Origin: Sphingomonas sp. BK345
Lineage (GTDB): Bacteria > Pseudomonadota > Alphaproteobacteria > Sphingomonadales > Sphingomonadaceae
DNA: 64,000 bases
Assembly: GCF_014193845.1 (NCBI RefSeq)
Contig: NZ_JACHZX010000001.1
Span: 930,001-994,000, forward strand
Reading direction: 5' to 3'
Shown one piece after another: positions 50,753 to 57,807 of this stretch. The stretch's first letter is position 1, and each line of letters opens with the position of its first letter. Position numbers and translations under genes: made by a program. Under the pieces are notes generated by a model that saw only the letters and a program-made list of their open reading frames with translations, was not told the origin of the DNA and ran no database searches.

Positions 50753-51477
50753 TCCCGCTCGCCGCGCTGCTGCTCACCGCCCAAGCCGCGACGCCCCCGG
50801 GTGTGGCGGGCAGCGACCCCGCGGCGGGCTGCGTGGCCGAGACGCGCAGCGACCCCGCCGCGGCGGAGGCGCGCGCGCGGCGCGGTGGCGCGGGGCTGCG
50901 CGCGTGCCTCGCGCTCGCGCTGGCGGCGCAGGACCGCTACGCCGAGGCGGGCGCGGCCTTCGCCGAGGCGGCGCGCGGCGCCGAGCTGGCGCACGACTCG
51001 CACGCGGCGGACTATTGGGCGCAGGCGGGCAACGCTTGGCTGGCCGCGGGCGACGCCGCCAAGGCGCGCGGCGCGCTCGACGCCGCGCTGGCGGCGGGCA
51101 CGTTGGTGGAACTGCAGCGCGGCGAGGCGCATCTCGACCGCGCGCGCGCGCTGGTCGCGCTGGGCGACGCCGCCGGCGCGCGCACCGACCTCGACCAGGC
51201 GCTGGCGACCGCGGGCGACGACCCGTTGGCGTGGCTGCTCTCCGCCACCTTGGCGCGGCGCGGCGGCGATCTCGGCCGCGCGCGCGCCGACATCGCGCAG
51301 GCGCTGCGCCGTTCCGCCGACGACGCCTCGGTCCAGCTCGAGGCGGGCAATATCGCCGCGGCGGGCGGCGACGCCGATCGCGCCAAGGCGGCGTGGCAGG
51401 AAGCGGCGCGGCTCGCGCCCGACTCGCCCGCCGGTCAGTCGGCGGCGCAGGCGCTGACGCAGTTTGGCGGGAAATAG
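50749..51477 (+). CDS. TPR-repeat protein, exported (242 aa)
   Basis: A short hydrophobic start (MIPLAALLLTAQAATPPG) probably acts as a signal peptide. At least four tetratricopeptide-like helical pairs follow: ADYWAQAGNAWLAAGDAAKA, EAHLDRARALVALGDAAGAR, AWLLSATLARRGGDLGRARA, and VQLEAGNIAAAGGDADRAKA. TPR domains bind protein partners, probably here in the periplasm. It is coupled to the hydrolase gene upstream by a 4-bp overlap. Very high Ala content fits the family in GC-rich hosts. Confidence 0.75.
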   Translation: MIPLAALLLTAQAATPPGVAGSDPAAGCVAETRSDPAAAEARARRGGAGLRACLALALAAQDRYAEAGAAFAEAARGAELAHDSHAADYWAQAGNAWLAAGDAAKARGALDAALAAGTLVELQRGEAHLDRARALVALGDAAGARTDLDQALATAGDDPLAWLLSATLARRGGDLGRARADIAQALRRSADDASVQLEAGNIAAAGGDADRAKAAWQEAARLAPDSPAGQSAAQALTQFGGK

Positions 51478-51507
51478 ACCGCGCTACCGCCCGTGGTCCT
51501 CCACTTG

Positions 51508-51598
51508 TTTTCCCCGCGGAGGCGGGAACCCAGAGTCAAGCAGGACCGCGGCGTGCGGCGATCGGGGCTCCTGGGCCCCCGCGTGCGCGGGAGCACGA
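51508..51598. repeat. Class A-like extragenic palindromes
   Basis: TTTTCCCCGCGGAGGCGGGAACCC, then GGGGCTCCTGGGCCCCCGCG and GTGCGCGGGAGCACGATG, form a degenerate doublet after the TPR gene. The remaining ~130 bp up to 51731 shows no gene. Confidence 0.5.
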
Positions 51599-51731
51599 TG
51601 AGAACTGGCATAGCTCGCTAGGCCGAATGGTCCAGAAGTGAGCAACCAGTATCGCCCTCGCTCATTCCATTGAAACCGCGGTCGAGCGCACGCTGTCTGA
51701 CCACCGCCCGCCTCCACCAACGGAAGGTACA

Positions 51732-52184
51732 ATGACCCAATATCTCCACACCATGATCCGCGTCAGCGACCCCGACGCGACCGTCGCCTTCTTCGCGCTG
51801 CTGGGCCTCACCGAAGTGCGCCGGATCGACAATGAGGCGGGGCGGTTCACGCTGATCTTCCTCGCCGCCGAGGCAGATAAAGCGATCGGCGAGCGCCGCG
51901 TCGAGGTCGAGCTGACCTACAATTGGCCGCCCGCCGACGGCAGCGCCGCCGAGGTCTACACCGGCGGTCGCAACTTCGGCCATCTCGCCTACCGCGTCGA
52001 CGACATCTACGCGACCTGCCAGCGGTTCGCCGACGCCGGGGTGACGATCAACCGGCCGCCGCGCGACGGCCATATGGCCTTCGTGAAGACGCCTGATGGC
52101 ATCTCGATCGAGCTGCTCCAGGCGCGCGCGCCGCTCGCCCCGGCCGAGCCCTGGGCGTCGATGCCCAACACGGGGACGTGGTGA
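51732..52184 (+). CDS. gloA: Lactoylglutathione lyase family protein (glyoxalase I-like, 150 aa)
   Basis: A VOC-fold metalloenzyme. It starts MTQYLHTMIRVSDPDATVAF (metal-ligand His6), then VEVELTYNWPPADGS (ligand Glu), GRNFGHLAYRVDDIYATC (second His) and TPDGISIELLQAR (second Glu). The four ligands fit glyoxalase I, which converts the methylglyoxal-glutathione adduct to S-lactoylglutathione. Length is typical of the monodomain enzyme. Its stop shares a base with the gloB start, so both steps of methylglyoxal detoxification are co-translated. Confidence 0.85.
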   Translation: MTQYLHTMIRVSDPDATVAFFALLGLTEVRRIDNEAGRFTLIFLAAEADKAIGERRVEVELTYNWPPADGSAAEVYTGGRNFGHLAYRVDDIYATCQRFADAGVTINRPPRDGHMAFVKTPDGISIELLQARAPLAPAEPWASMPNTGTW

Positions 52185-52903
52185 TGCTAGAGATCGTCCG
52201 CGTGCCGGTCCTCAAGGACAATTACAGCTGGCTGGTGCGCGCCGAGGACGGCGCGGTCGCAGTGGTCGATCCCGGCGACGCGGCCCCGGTGCTCGACGCC
52301 GCCCAGGCGCGCGACTGGACGATCGGGCAGGTGTGGATCACGCACTGGCACCGCGATCACACCGGCGGCGTCGCGGCGGTGAAGGCAGCGACCGGCGCGA
52401 CCGTCACCGGCCCCGAGGCGGAGCGCGCCAAGATCGACCCGCTCGACCGCGGCGTGCGCGAGGGCGACTCGCTCACGCTCGGCCAGCATCGCGCCACCGT
52501 GCTGGAAGTGCCGGGCCATACCGCGGGCCATATCGCGCTCCACCTCGCCGACGACGCGGTGATCTTCACCGGCGACACCTTTTTCGCGCTCGGCTGCGGG
52601 CGGTTGTTCGAGGGCGATGCGGCGCAGATGTACGCCAACATGCGCCGCTTCGCCGCGCTGCCCGACGCCACCTCGGTCTATTGCGGCCACGAGTACACGC
52701 AGAGCAACGGCCGCTTCGCGCTGACCGTCGAGCCGGAGAATGCCGCGCTGGTGGCGCGCGTGGCCGAGGTCGACCGCGCCCGGGGCGCGGGCGAGGCGAC
52801 GGTGCCGACCACGATGGCCGCCGAGCGCGCGACCAACCCTTTCCTGCGCGCAGCGGACGTGGCGACCTTCGCGCGGTGGCGCGCGGCGAAGGATTCGTTC
52901 TGA
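52184..52903 (+). CDS. gloB: Hydroxyacylglutathione hydrolase (glyoxalase II, 239 aa)
   Basis: A metallo-beta-lactamase-fold enzyme that hydrolyses S-lactoylglutathione to lactate and glutathione. The dinuclear metal motif is VWITHWHRDHTGG (HxHxDH), with further ligands in VLEVPGHTAGHIALH, DAVIFTGDTFFALGCGRLFE and YCGHEYTQSN. The C-terminal glutathione-binding part ends in TFARWRAAKDSF. ATG 52184 (TGATG overlap with gloA) is chosen over GTG 52178. It is complete. Confidence 0.95.
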   Translation: MLEIVRVPVLKDNYSWLVRAEDGAVAVVDPGDAAPVLDAAQARDWTIGQVWITHWHRDHTGGVAAVKAATGATVTGPEAERAKIDPLDRGVREGDSLTLGQHRATVLEVPGHTAGHIALHLADDAVIFTGDTFFALGCGRLFEGDAAQMYANMRRFAALPDATSVYCGHEYTQSNGRFALTVEPENAALVARVAEVDRARGAGEATVPTTMAAERATNPFLRAADVATFARWRAAKDSF

Positions 52904-52914
52904 GGAGCTGAACA

Positions 52915-53057
52915 GATCCTCCCCGCTCAGCGGGGAGGGGGACCGCCGCGCGCAGCGCGGTGGTGGAGGGGGCTCTCCGCACACGCACCGGCTCGAGTCG
53001 GGCGGGCCCCCTCCACCATCGCTGCGCGATGGTCCCCTCCCCGTGCCGGGGAGGATC
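52915..53057. repeat. Nested inverted repeat, class D (143 bp)
   Basis: The element begins GATCCTCCCCGCTCAGCGGG and ends CCCGTGCCGGGGAGGATC. Inner arms GGTGGTGGAGGGGGC and GCCCCCTCCACCATC also pair, as do short arms around GCAGCGCGG, giving nested hairpins. A second copy with the same ends lies at 63310-63447. Its size, closed ends and position in an intergenic gap are like a MITE. No target duplication is certain. Confidence 0.7.
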
Positions 53058-53108
53058 ATCGACGCCTGCCCCTCGCATGTCGCGCCCCGCGCCCCCATCT
53101 CAGCCGAT

Positions 53109-53906
53109 ATGACCGACGACCTCCTTCGCCTCGGCCTGATCGACGAGGACGATATCGTGCTCGACGAGGCCGCGCTGCTGCTCGCCCTGCTCGACCACCC
53201 CGACACAGACCCCTCCCCCGCGCACGACCTGCTCGAGGCGATCGCGACCCGGCTCGACGTCGCCGGCGCCGACGCCGAGACCTCGCTCGAGCGCGCCGAC
53301 GCGCTCGCCGAGGTGTTCGCGGGCGAGTTCGGATTCCTCGGCGATTCCGCCAGCTACGATGACCCCGCCAACGCCGACCTGCTCCAGGTGCTGGAGCGCC
53401 GCCGCGGGCTGCCGGTGAGCCTGGCGATCCTCTACGTCGCCGCGGCGCGGCGGCTCGGCTGGAGCGCCGACGTGCTCGACGTGCCAGGCCACGTGCTGGT
53501 GCTGATCGAGGCCGAGAGCGAGCCGGTGATCGTCGACCCCTTCGCGGGCGGCGCGCGCGTCGGCGCGGAGCGGCTGTCGGCGCTGCTCGAGGCGGCGCGG
53601 CCGGGGCGCGCGGTGACCCACGTCGCCGCCATGCCCAACCGCGCGGTGCTGGTGCGTCTGCTCCAGAACCAGGCGGCGCGCGCCGAGCTCGCCGGCAAGG
53701 GCCGCCGCGCGCTCGAGCTGTACGAGCGGATGACGGTGTTCGCGCCCGACCAGCCGCACGGCTGGTGGGAGCGCGCGCGGCTCGAGCTGGTCGACGGCGA
53801 CCACGAGCGCGCGCGCCGCAGCCTGGGTGCGATCCTCGAGATCACGCGCGACGCCGAGCTGCGCGGCAAGGTGACCGATCTGCTGGAGCAGCTCGGCGGG
53901 GAGTGA
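53109..53906 (+). CDS. SirB1/transglutaminase-like TPR protein (265 aa)
   Basis: A protein of the SirB1 type (transglutaminase-like region followed by TPR). ERADALAEVFAGEFGFLGDS, VLERRRGLPVSLAILYVAAA and VLDVPGHVLVLIEAESEPVI form the transglutaminase-like fold. The Cys of the transglutaminase triad is not evident, so catalysis is doubtful. The C-terminal helices NRAVLVRLLQNQAARAELAG and GWWERARLELVDGDHERARR are TPR-like. The long frame back to 52740 is ignored because it crosses gloB and the repeat; ATG 53109 starts the conserved part. Cellular role unknown. Confidence 0.78.
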   Translation: MTDDLLRLGLIDEDDIVLDEAALLLALLDHPDTDPSPAHDLLEAIATRLDVAGADAETSLERADALAEVFAGEFGFLGDSASYDDPANADLLQVLERRRGLPVSLAILYVAAARRLGWSADVLDVPGHVLVLIEAESEPVIVDPFAGGARVGAERLSALLEAARPGRAVTHVAAMPNRAVLVRLLQNQAARAELAGKGRRALELYERMTVFAPDQPHGWWERARLELVDGDHERARRSLGAILEITRDAELRGKVTDLLEQLGGE

Positions 53907-53942
53907 GGGGGGATCCTGGGCCCGCTTCTGCTCCCCAAACTG

Positions 53943-54040
53943 CCGTCATCCTGAGCTTGTCGCAGGATCCACCGGTCCACTGGCTCAGCAGCGTGTGAAC
54001 GCGCGAAAGGGTGGATCCTGAGATAAGCTCAGGATGACGG
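53943..54040. repeat. Class B inverted repeat between convergent genes
   Basis: CCGTCATCCTGAGCTTGTCG with CAGGATCCAC, and GTGGATCCTG with AGCTCAGGATGACGG, form a long imperfect hairpin around a 38-bp centre. It lies between the SirB1-like stop and the dapF stop and may terminate both transcripts. Confidence 0.65.
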
Positions 54041-54086
54041 CGGAGGCGGGGGAGGGGTCGCCTGCCCTGCCCCCCCCCTGCCCGAC

Positions 54087-55028
54087 CTACGCCGCCGCGA
54101 CCACGCGCGCCCAGGCGGCGATCTCGTCGGCGGCGTGGCGGTCTACCGCCAACTCGCCAGCGACGCCGCGGGCGGGATCGACGGTGACGCTGCCCTCCCA
54201 CTCCCAGGTGGCGTTCCCGTGGAGCGTCACCATCGCGTCCGCACCCGCGCGCGCGCGCACCAGGCCGCCGCGGTTGTACACCGTCAGCGCGCGGTCGAAC
54301 GCCACGCGCCCGGTCAGCCCCGCGGCGTAGGTCGAGGCCGCCATCGCGCTGCCGCAGCTGTCGGTCAGACCGACGCCGCGCTCGAAGGTGCGGACGTAGA
54401 GCCGATCGTCGCCGCGCAGCTCGACAAAGGAGACGTTGGCGCGATTGGGCAGCCACGGCGGCGCCGCCTCGCACGCTTGCCCGACCGCGACCAGCTCGGC
54501 CTCGTCGACCGTGTCGACGAAGGCGACCAGGTGCGGGTTGGGCATCGCCACCGCGGTGAAGGCGCGCTCGCTCGGCAGCGGCGGCACCCGCGCCTCGACG
54601 ATCCGCGCCGGCGCGTCGCGCAGCGGCCAGGCGGCGGCGTCGAGCGAGGCCGGCCCCGCGGTCTCCGCGACGGTGTAGACGCCCGGCGCGAGCGCCTCGG
54701 CAAGCGCCACCTCGGCGTAGCTGGTCTTGAGCCGCACCGTGGCGCGTTCCAGCCCCAGCGCGGCGAAGCCCGCGCGCGCGACGCAGCGCAGCCCGTTGAG
54801 GCAGGTCTCGGCCTCGCTGCCGTCGCTATTGAACATGCGCATGCCGAAGGCGGCGCGTTCGTCGCCGCGGGTGAGCAGCAGCAGCCCGTCGCCGCCGACC
54901 GGACCGGCGCGGTCGGCGAGCGCGCGCGCCACGCCCGCCCAGTCGGTGCCGTCGAGCGCGGCGTCGCGCGCGTCGATCAGCGGGAAGTCGTTGCCCGAGC
55001 CATGGCATTTGACGAAGCGCAGCCGCAT
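54087..55028 (-). CDS. dapF: Diaminopimelate epimerase family protein (313 aa)
   Basis: DapF interconverts LL- and meso-diaminopimelate for lysine and peptidoglycan synthesis. Both catalytic Cys motifs are present: DGSEAETCLNGLRCVARAGF (first Cys in NGLRC) and ERGVGLTDSCGSAMAASTYA (second Cys). The N-terminus MRLRFVKCHGSGNDFPLIDA differs from the usual KMHGLGNDFVVID pattern, and the protein is longer than standard (about 275). It could be the housekeeping enzyme or a diverged paralogue acting on another amino acid. It stands alone between repeats and the DUF6456 gene. Confidence 0.8.
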   Translation of the reverse strand: MRLRFVKCHGSGNDFPLIDARDAALDGTDWAGVARALADRAGPVGGDGLLLLTRGDERAAFGMRMFNSDGSEAETCLNGLRCVARAGFAALGLERATVRLKTSYAEVALAEALAPGVYTVAETAGPASLDAAAWPLRDAPARIVEARVPPLPSERAFTAVAMPNPHLVAFVDTVDEAELVAVGQACEAAPPWLPNRANVSFVELRGDDRLYVRTFERGVGLTDSCGSAMAASTYAAGLTGRVAFDRALTVYNRGGLVRARAGADAMVTLHGNATWEWEGSVTVDPARGVAGELAVDRHAADEIAAWARVVAAA

Positions 55029-55073
55029 CGCGCCTATGTGTCCGCGCTGACGGCGCGGGGCAAGGGGCGTGGA

Positions 55074-55544
55074 TCACGGCAGGCGGTAATGATCCGCCAG
55101 CCGGTCGAGCGCGAGCGACAGCACCAGCCGTCCGCTGCGCGCCGGCCAGCCGAGCGCGCGCTCGCTGTCGGGCAGCGACTCGCCCGCGCAGACCACGCGC
55201 CACAGCACGTCGGCCAGACCGCGCCCCGCGGCGCCGACCGCCGCGTCGAAGCGGCGCTTGGCGGCGAGCTGCGCCTCGCCCGGGTCGGGCGCGGTGCCGC
55301 GGCCGTTGTCCACGCGCGGCGCCCAGCGCATCGTCACCGCGGGGGCGAGCTGCGCGCGCTCGTAATCGGCGCGCAGCCGCTCGCCCGCCTCGGCCTGGCG
55401 CGCGTCGACCAGCCCGCGCGCGGCGAGCCACGCCAGCGGCGACTCGCGCCGGTTCACCGTCACCGTCCGCCCGCGCCGCGCGCCGCGCACCACCGCGCCG
55501 CGCCGCCCGCTCGAGTCGATCACCTGCTCCACCAGCTCTCGCAT
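55074..55544 (-). CDS. DUF6456 domain protein (156 aa)
   Basis: The product starts MRELVEQVIDSSGRRGAVVR, then VTVNRRESPLAWLAARGLVD, ERLRADYERAQLAPAVTMRW and VLWRVVCAGESLPDSERALG. This matches the DUF6456 family of alphaproteobacterial proteins of unknown function, often with helix-turn-helix character in its C-terminal half (SGRLVLSLALDRLADHYRLP). The start at 55544 has GAGGGAGGG close upstream. A 20-bp tandem motif lies 39 bp upstream, shared with the HTH ORF at 3440. It is divergent from a membrane-bound LuxR-HTH gene. Confidence 0.75.
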   Translation of the reverse strand: MRELVEQVIDSSGRRGAVVRGARRGRTVTVNRRESPLAWLAARGLVDARQAEAGERLRADYERAQLAPAVTMRWAPRVDNGRGTAPDPGEAQLAAKRRFDAAVGAAGRGLADVLWRVVCAGESLPDSERALGWPARSGRLVLSLALDRLADHYRLP

Positions 55545-55583
55545 CGTCCCTCCCTCGGATCCAACGAGGCGACGGGGTGGCAG

Positions 55584-55604
55584 ATGTTGGACGATGTAGG
55601 ACAG
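55584..55604 (-). promoter_or_regulatory. Tandem NGTCCWACA motif upstream of the DUF6456 gene
   Basis: On the minus strand it reads CTGTCCTACATCGTCCAACAT, two 9-mers NGTCCWACA ten bases apart. It differs at one position within the core from the copy at 3377-3396. It ends 39 bp before the DUF6456 ATG, with the same orientation and nearly the same distance as the copy before the gene at 3440. It also lies about 77 bp upstream of the divergent LuxR-HTH start. Confidence 0.5.
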
Positions 55605-55680
55605 CGCCCGCGGCCCGCCGCGGCACGCGCCCCGCATCTTGGTTGATGACTTGGATCGCGCGCTATCCCATCTCGGGACC

Positions 55681-56184
55681 ATGTCGCCGGACCGATTCGC
55701 CAAACTGACGACCCGGCAACGGGAATGCCTGCGCCTCTACCACCAGCGCTACCGCGTGAAGGAGATCGCGCGCGCGCTCGCCATCTCGGAGAATACCGCC
55801 AGCGGCTACCTCACCGAGGCCACCGCGCTGCTCGGCGTCGGCGGCCGCCCCGCCGCGGCCGCCGCTCTGGCCGCCTATGAGGCCGCCCACCCCGATGCGA
55901 GGGGTCGCTTCTCGGTGGGAGACCCCACCCCCCTGCCGACCGCAGAGCCGTCGCCGCCGGGCGATGACGCACCGGCACCGGCCGCCACGGTCGGGACGGG
56001 AGCGCCGACACACGCCCCCGCCGCCTCGTGGCTGCCGTTCCGCAAAGGGGATGGTAATGACCTCACTGTCGCACAGCGCCTCTTCTGGCTCGGCGCTATC
56101 ATATTCGGCCTCGTCACCGGCTTCGGTCTTTTCGCTCTCTTCGTCCGCACCCTCAGCGACGTCGTCGCGCAGCTCGCGCGGTGA
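55681..56184 (+). CDS. LuxR-type HTH protein with C-terminal membrane helix (167 aa)
   Basis: The first ~65 residues are a LuxR/GerE helix-turn-helix: FAKLTTRQRECLRLYHQRYR, then VKEIARALAISENTASGYLT. A Pro/Ala-rich linker (residues ~90-130) leads to a hydrophobic helix RLFWLGAIIFGLVTGFGLFA near the C-terminus. It is thus a DNA-binding domain tethered to the inner membrane without a receiver domain. The start at 55681 puts the HTH at the N-terminus. It overlaps the next gene by 128 bp. Target genes are unknown; the divergent DUF6456 gene is a candidate. Confidence 0.75.
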   Translation: MSPDRFAKLTTRQRECLRLYHQRYRVKEIARALAISENTASGYLTEATALLGVGGRPAAAAALAAYEAAHPDARGRFSVGDPTPLPTAEPSPPGDDAPAPAATVGTGAPTHAPAASWLPFRKGDGNDLTVAQRLFWLGAIIFGLVTGFGLFALFVRTLSDVVAQLAR

Positions 56185-56500
56185 GTCCGCCTCGGTCGAG
56201 GTCGAGGCGGTGGCCACGCTGCTGCGCGAGCTCGAGATGCTGCAGGACCGCGCCTTCGCGGTGTGCGGCCGGCTCATGGCGGCGCTCATCGACGCGCGCA
56301 TCGAGCAGAACATCGCGCCGATCGTCGGCAAGTCGATCCGCGCCGGGATCAGCGACGTCGCGGTGCAGATCAGCGGCGCGCAGGGCGCCACCGCCGACGT
56401 CCACCGCCTGCTCGAGGCGCTGGCCAAGGCGCGCGGGCTCGACGTGCGGCTGTACGGCGATACCGACAAGCAGGACCCCCGCCCCGGCTTCACCGCCTGA
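56057..56500 (+). CDS. Hypothetical protein overlapping the LuxR-HTH gene (147 aa)
   Basis: The N-terminal ~45 residues (MTSLSHSASSGSALSYSASS) are Ser/Ala-rich and lie in the long overlap with the upstream gene. The conserved-looking part starts near residue 48: VEVEAVATLLRELEMLQDRA, then FAVCGRLMAALIDARIEQNI and AQGATADVHRLLEALAKARG. It is helical and soluble. GGGG precedes the ATG, but a later non-canonical start is possible, since a 128-bp overlap is unusual. I do not recognise the family. It is probably co-transcribed with the LuxR-HTH gene. Confidence 0.55.
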   Translation: MTSLSHSASSGSALSYSASSPASVFSLSSSAPSATSSRSSRGESASVEVEAVATLLRELEMLQDRAFAVCGRLMAALIDARIEQNIAPIVGKSIRAGISDVAVQISGAQGATADVHRLLEALAKARGLDVRLYGDTDKQDPRPGFTA

Positions 56501-56545
56501 GCCGCGGCGGAGCGAACGTGATCAACATGATCGGGAAAGCGGCCG

Positions 56546-57052
56546 ATGACGCGAGTCCTCGTCTTCGCCGCGGTGCTGCTGGGCACCTGCCTCTATGCCT
56601 TCCGGCGCGGCGGCGCGCCGGAACGCTGGGTGGCGGCGCTGCTGCTGACGGCGGCGATCGCCTCCTACCTGCTGCCGCACGTGCGCGGTTACACCTACTT
56701 TCACGTCGAGTGGCAGCGGGTGGCGATCGACACCGCGCTGCTCGCCGGGCTGGTCGCGGTGAGCCTCACGGCGGACCGCTTCTGGCCGCTGTATCTCACC
56801 GCCTTCCACGCGCTGACGGTGATGACTCACGGCGTGCGCGCCTACGATCCGGCGGTGCTGCCGATCGTCTACACGCGCGTGGCGGCGTGGCTGGCCTATC
56901 CGGGGCTGCTGCTGCTGGTGATCGGCGTGGCGCGGCATCACCGCCGGCTGCGCGCGGGGGCGCGCGAGTTCGACTGGACCCACCAGCGGCGGGAGGCGGC
57001 CGATGAGGCACGAACCTGCCACGCGCGAGGAGCTGGGCTGCGCCATCCGTGA
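56546..57052 (+). CDS. Small polytopic membrane protein (168 aa)
   Basis: Four hydrophobic helices: VLVFAAVLLGTCLYAFRRG, WVAALLLTAAIASYLLPHV, VAIDTALLAGLVAVSLTADR with LYLTAFHALTVMTHGV, and VAAWLAYPGLLLLVIGVARH. A basic cytoplasmic tail follows. The C-terminal ~17 residues overlap the next gene and are low in conservation signals. No catalytic motif is seen. It sits between the HTH/hypothetical pair and a MarR-like regulator on the same strand, so a shared transcript is likely. Confidence 0.65.
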   Translation: MTRVLVFAAVLLGTCLYAFRRGGAPERWVAALLLTAAIASYLLPHVRGYTYFHVEWQRVAIDTALLAGLVAVSLTADRFWPLYLTAFHALTVMTHGVRAYDPAVLPIVYTRVAAWLAYPGLLLLVIGVARHHRRLRAGAREFDWTHQRREAADEARTCHARGAGLRHP

Positions 57053-57449
57053 GATCGAGGCGCTGCTCGAGCGACTCCGCGCCAAGGAGGCGCAGCAGCC
57101 GGCACCCGCGCCCGGGCTGCTCGAGCGCGCCGAGCTGATGTACCAGGAGCGCCGCTCGCGCGACCGGCTGTTCGGCACCGACCTGTTCGGCGAGGCCGCC
57201 TGGGACATGCTGCTCGATCTCTACATCCATCACGGCCGCGGCGCGCTGGTGCCGGTGTCGAGCGCCTGCATCGGCGCCGCGGTGCCGCCCAGCACCGCGC
57301 TGCGCTGCCTCGGCAAGCTCGAGTCGCGCGGGCTGGTGGTGCGCCGCGCCGACGTCGACGACCGTCGCCGCTCGCTGGTGACGCTCAGCGCCAAGGGGCT
57401 GCGGATGATCGAGCTGTACCTGGCGAGCAGCTGGGTCGGGCTGGGGTAA
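57003..57449 (+). CDS. MarR-like winged-helix regulator (148 aa)
   Basis: After an N-terminal helix (EELGCAIREIEALLERLRAK), the core reads RSRDRLFGTDLFGEAAWDML, LDLYIHHGRGALVPVSSACI, PPSTALRCLGKLESRGLVVR, then the wing RADVDDRRRSLVTLSAKGLR. This is the winged helix of MarR proteins in a variant common in sphingomonads. The 308-residue protein at 60201-61127 carries the same core. No ligand pocket can be assigned. It overlaps the membrane protein gene by 50 bp. Confidence 0.82.
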   Translation: MRHEPATREELGCAIREIEALLERLRAKEAQQPAPAPGLLERAELMYQERRSRDRLFGTDLFGEAAWDMLLDLYIHHGRGALVPVSSACIGAAVPPSTALRCLGKLESRGLVVRRADVDDRRRSLVTLSAKGLRMIELYLASSWVGLG

Positions 57450-57470
57450 GAGGGGGCGGCGGCACGGCGG

Positions 57471-57546
57471 TGGTGGGCGCTGACGGGTTCGAACCGCCGA
57501 CCTACTCGGTGTAAACGAGCCGCTCTACCAGCTGAGCTAAGCGCCC
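57471..57546 (-). tRNA. tRNA-Val (anticodon UAC)
   Basis: The minus strand folds into a full 76-nt cloverleaf: acceptor GGGCGCT/AGCGCCC, D-arm GCTC-AGCTGGTA-GAGC, anticodon arm GCTCG-TTTACAC-CGAGT with anticodon TAC, variable AGGTC, T-arm GGCGG-TTCGAAC-CCGTC, then A and an encoded CCA. All stems pair with only G-U exceptions. It lies 21 bp beyond the MarR-like stop. The 261 bp on its other side, up to the acyltransferase start, shows no gene and is lower in GC. Confidence 0.97.
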
Positions 57547-57807
57547 GGCGCGAGGGATGCCTCGGTACCGCCGTTACGCGCTCCCTCTACACGCTCGATA
57601 GAAGGGAGCAAGAGGTACGAACGTCGGCTCGCGCTGAGAGACCTGCTTATGCCCGCAACCACTGCATCGGTCATGGCACAAACGATTTCGCAACGGTTTG
57701 GTTGGTAACTCTGCGTCACTTCGGATGTTCTTGTAGGCCGGTGGCGATTTTCGCGGCTGATTTCTCCTGCTAGTGGCCGTGCCAAATCGGGGCCGGGGGG
57801 TTCACAG

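Noticed and set aside
57471..57807. tRNA-Val as the attachment site of an integrated element
   Set aside because: No integrase gene and no duplicated tRNA end were seen. The odd-composition gene lies on the 5' side of the tRNA, while integration normally uses the 3' end.
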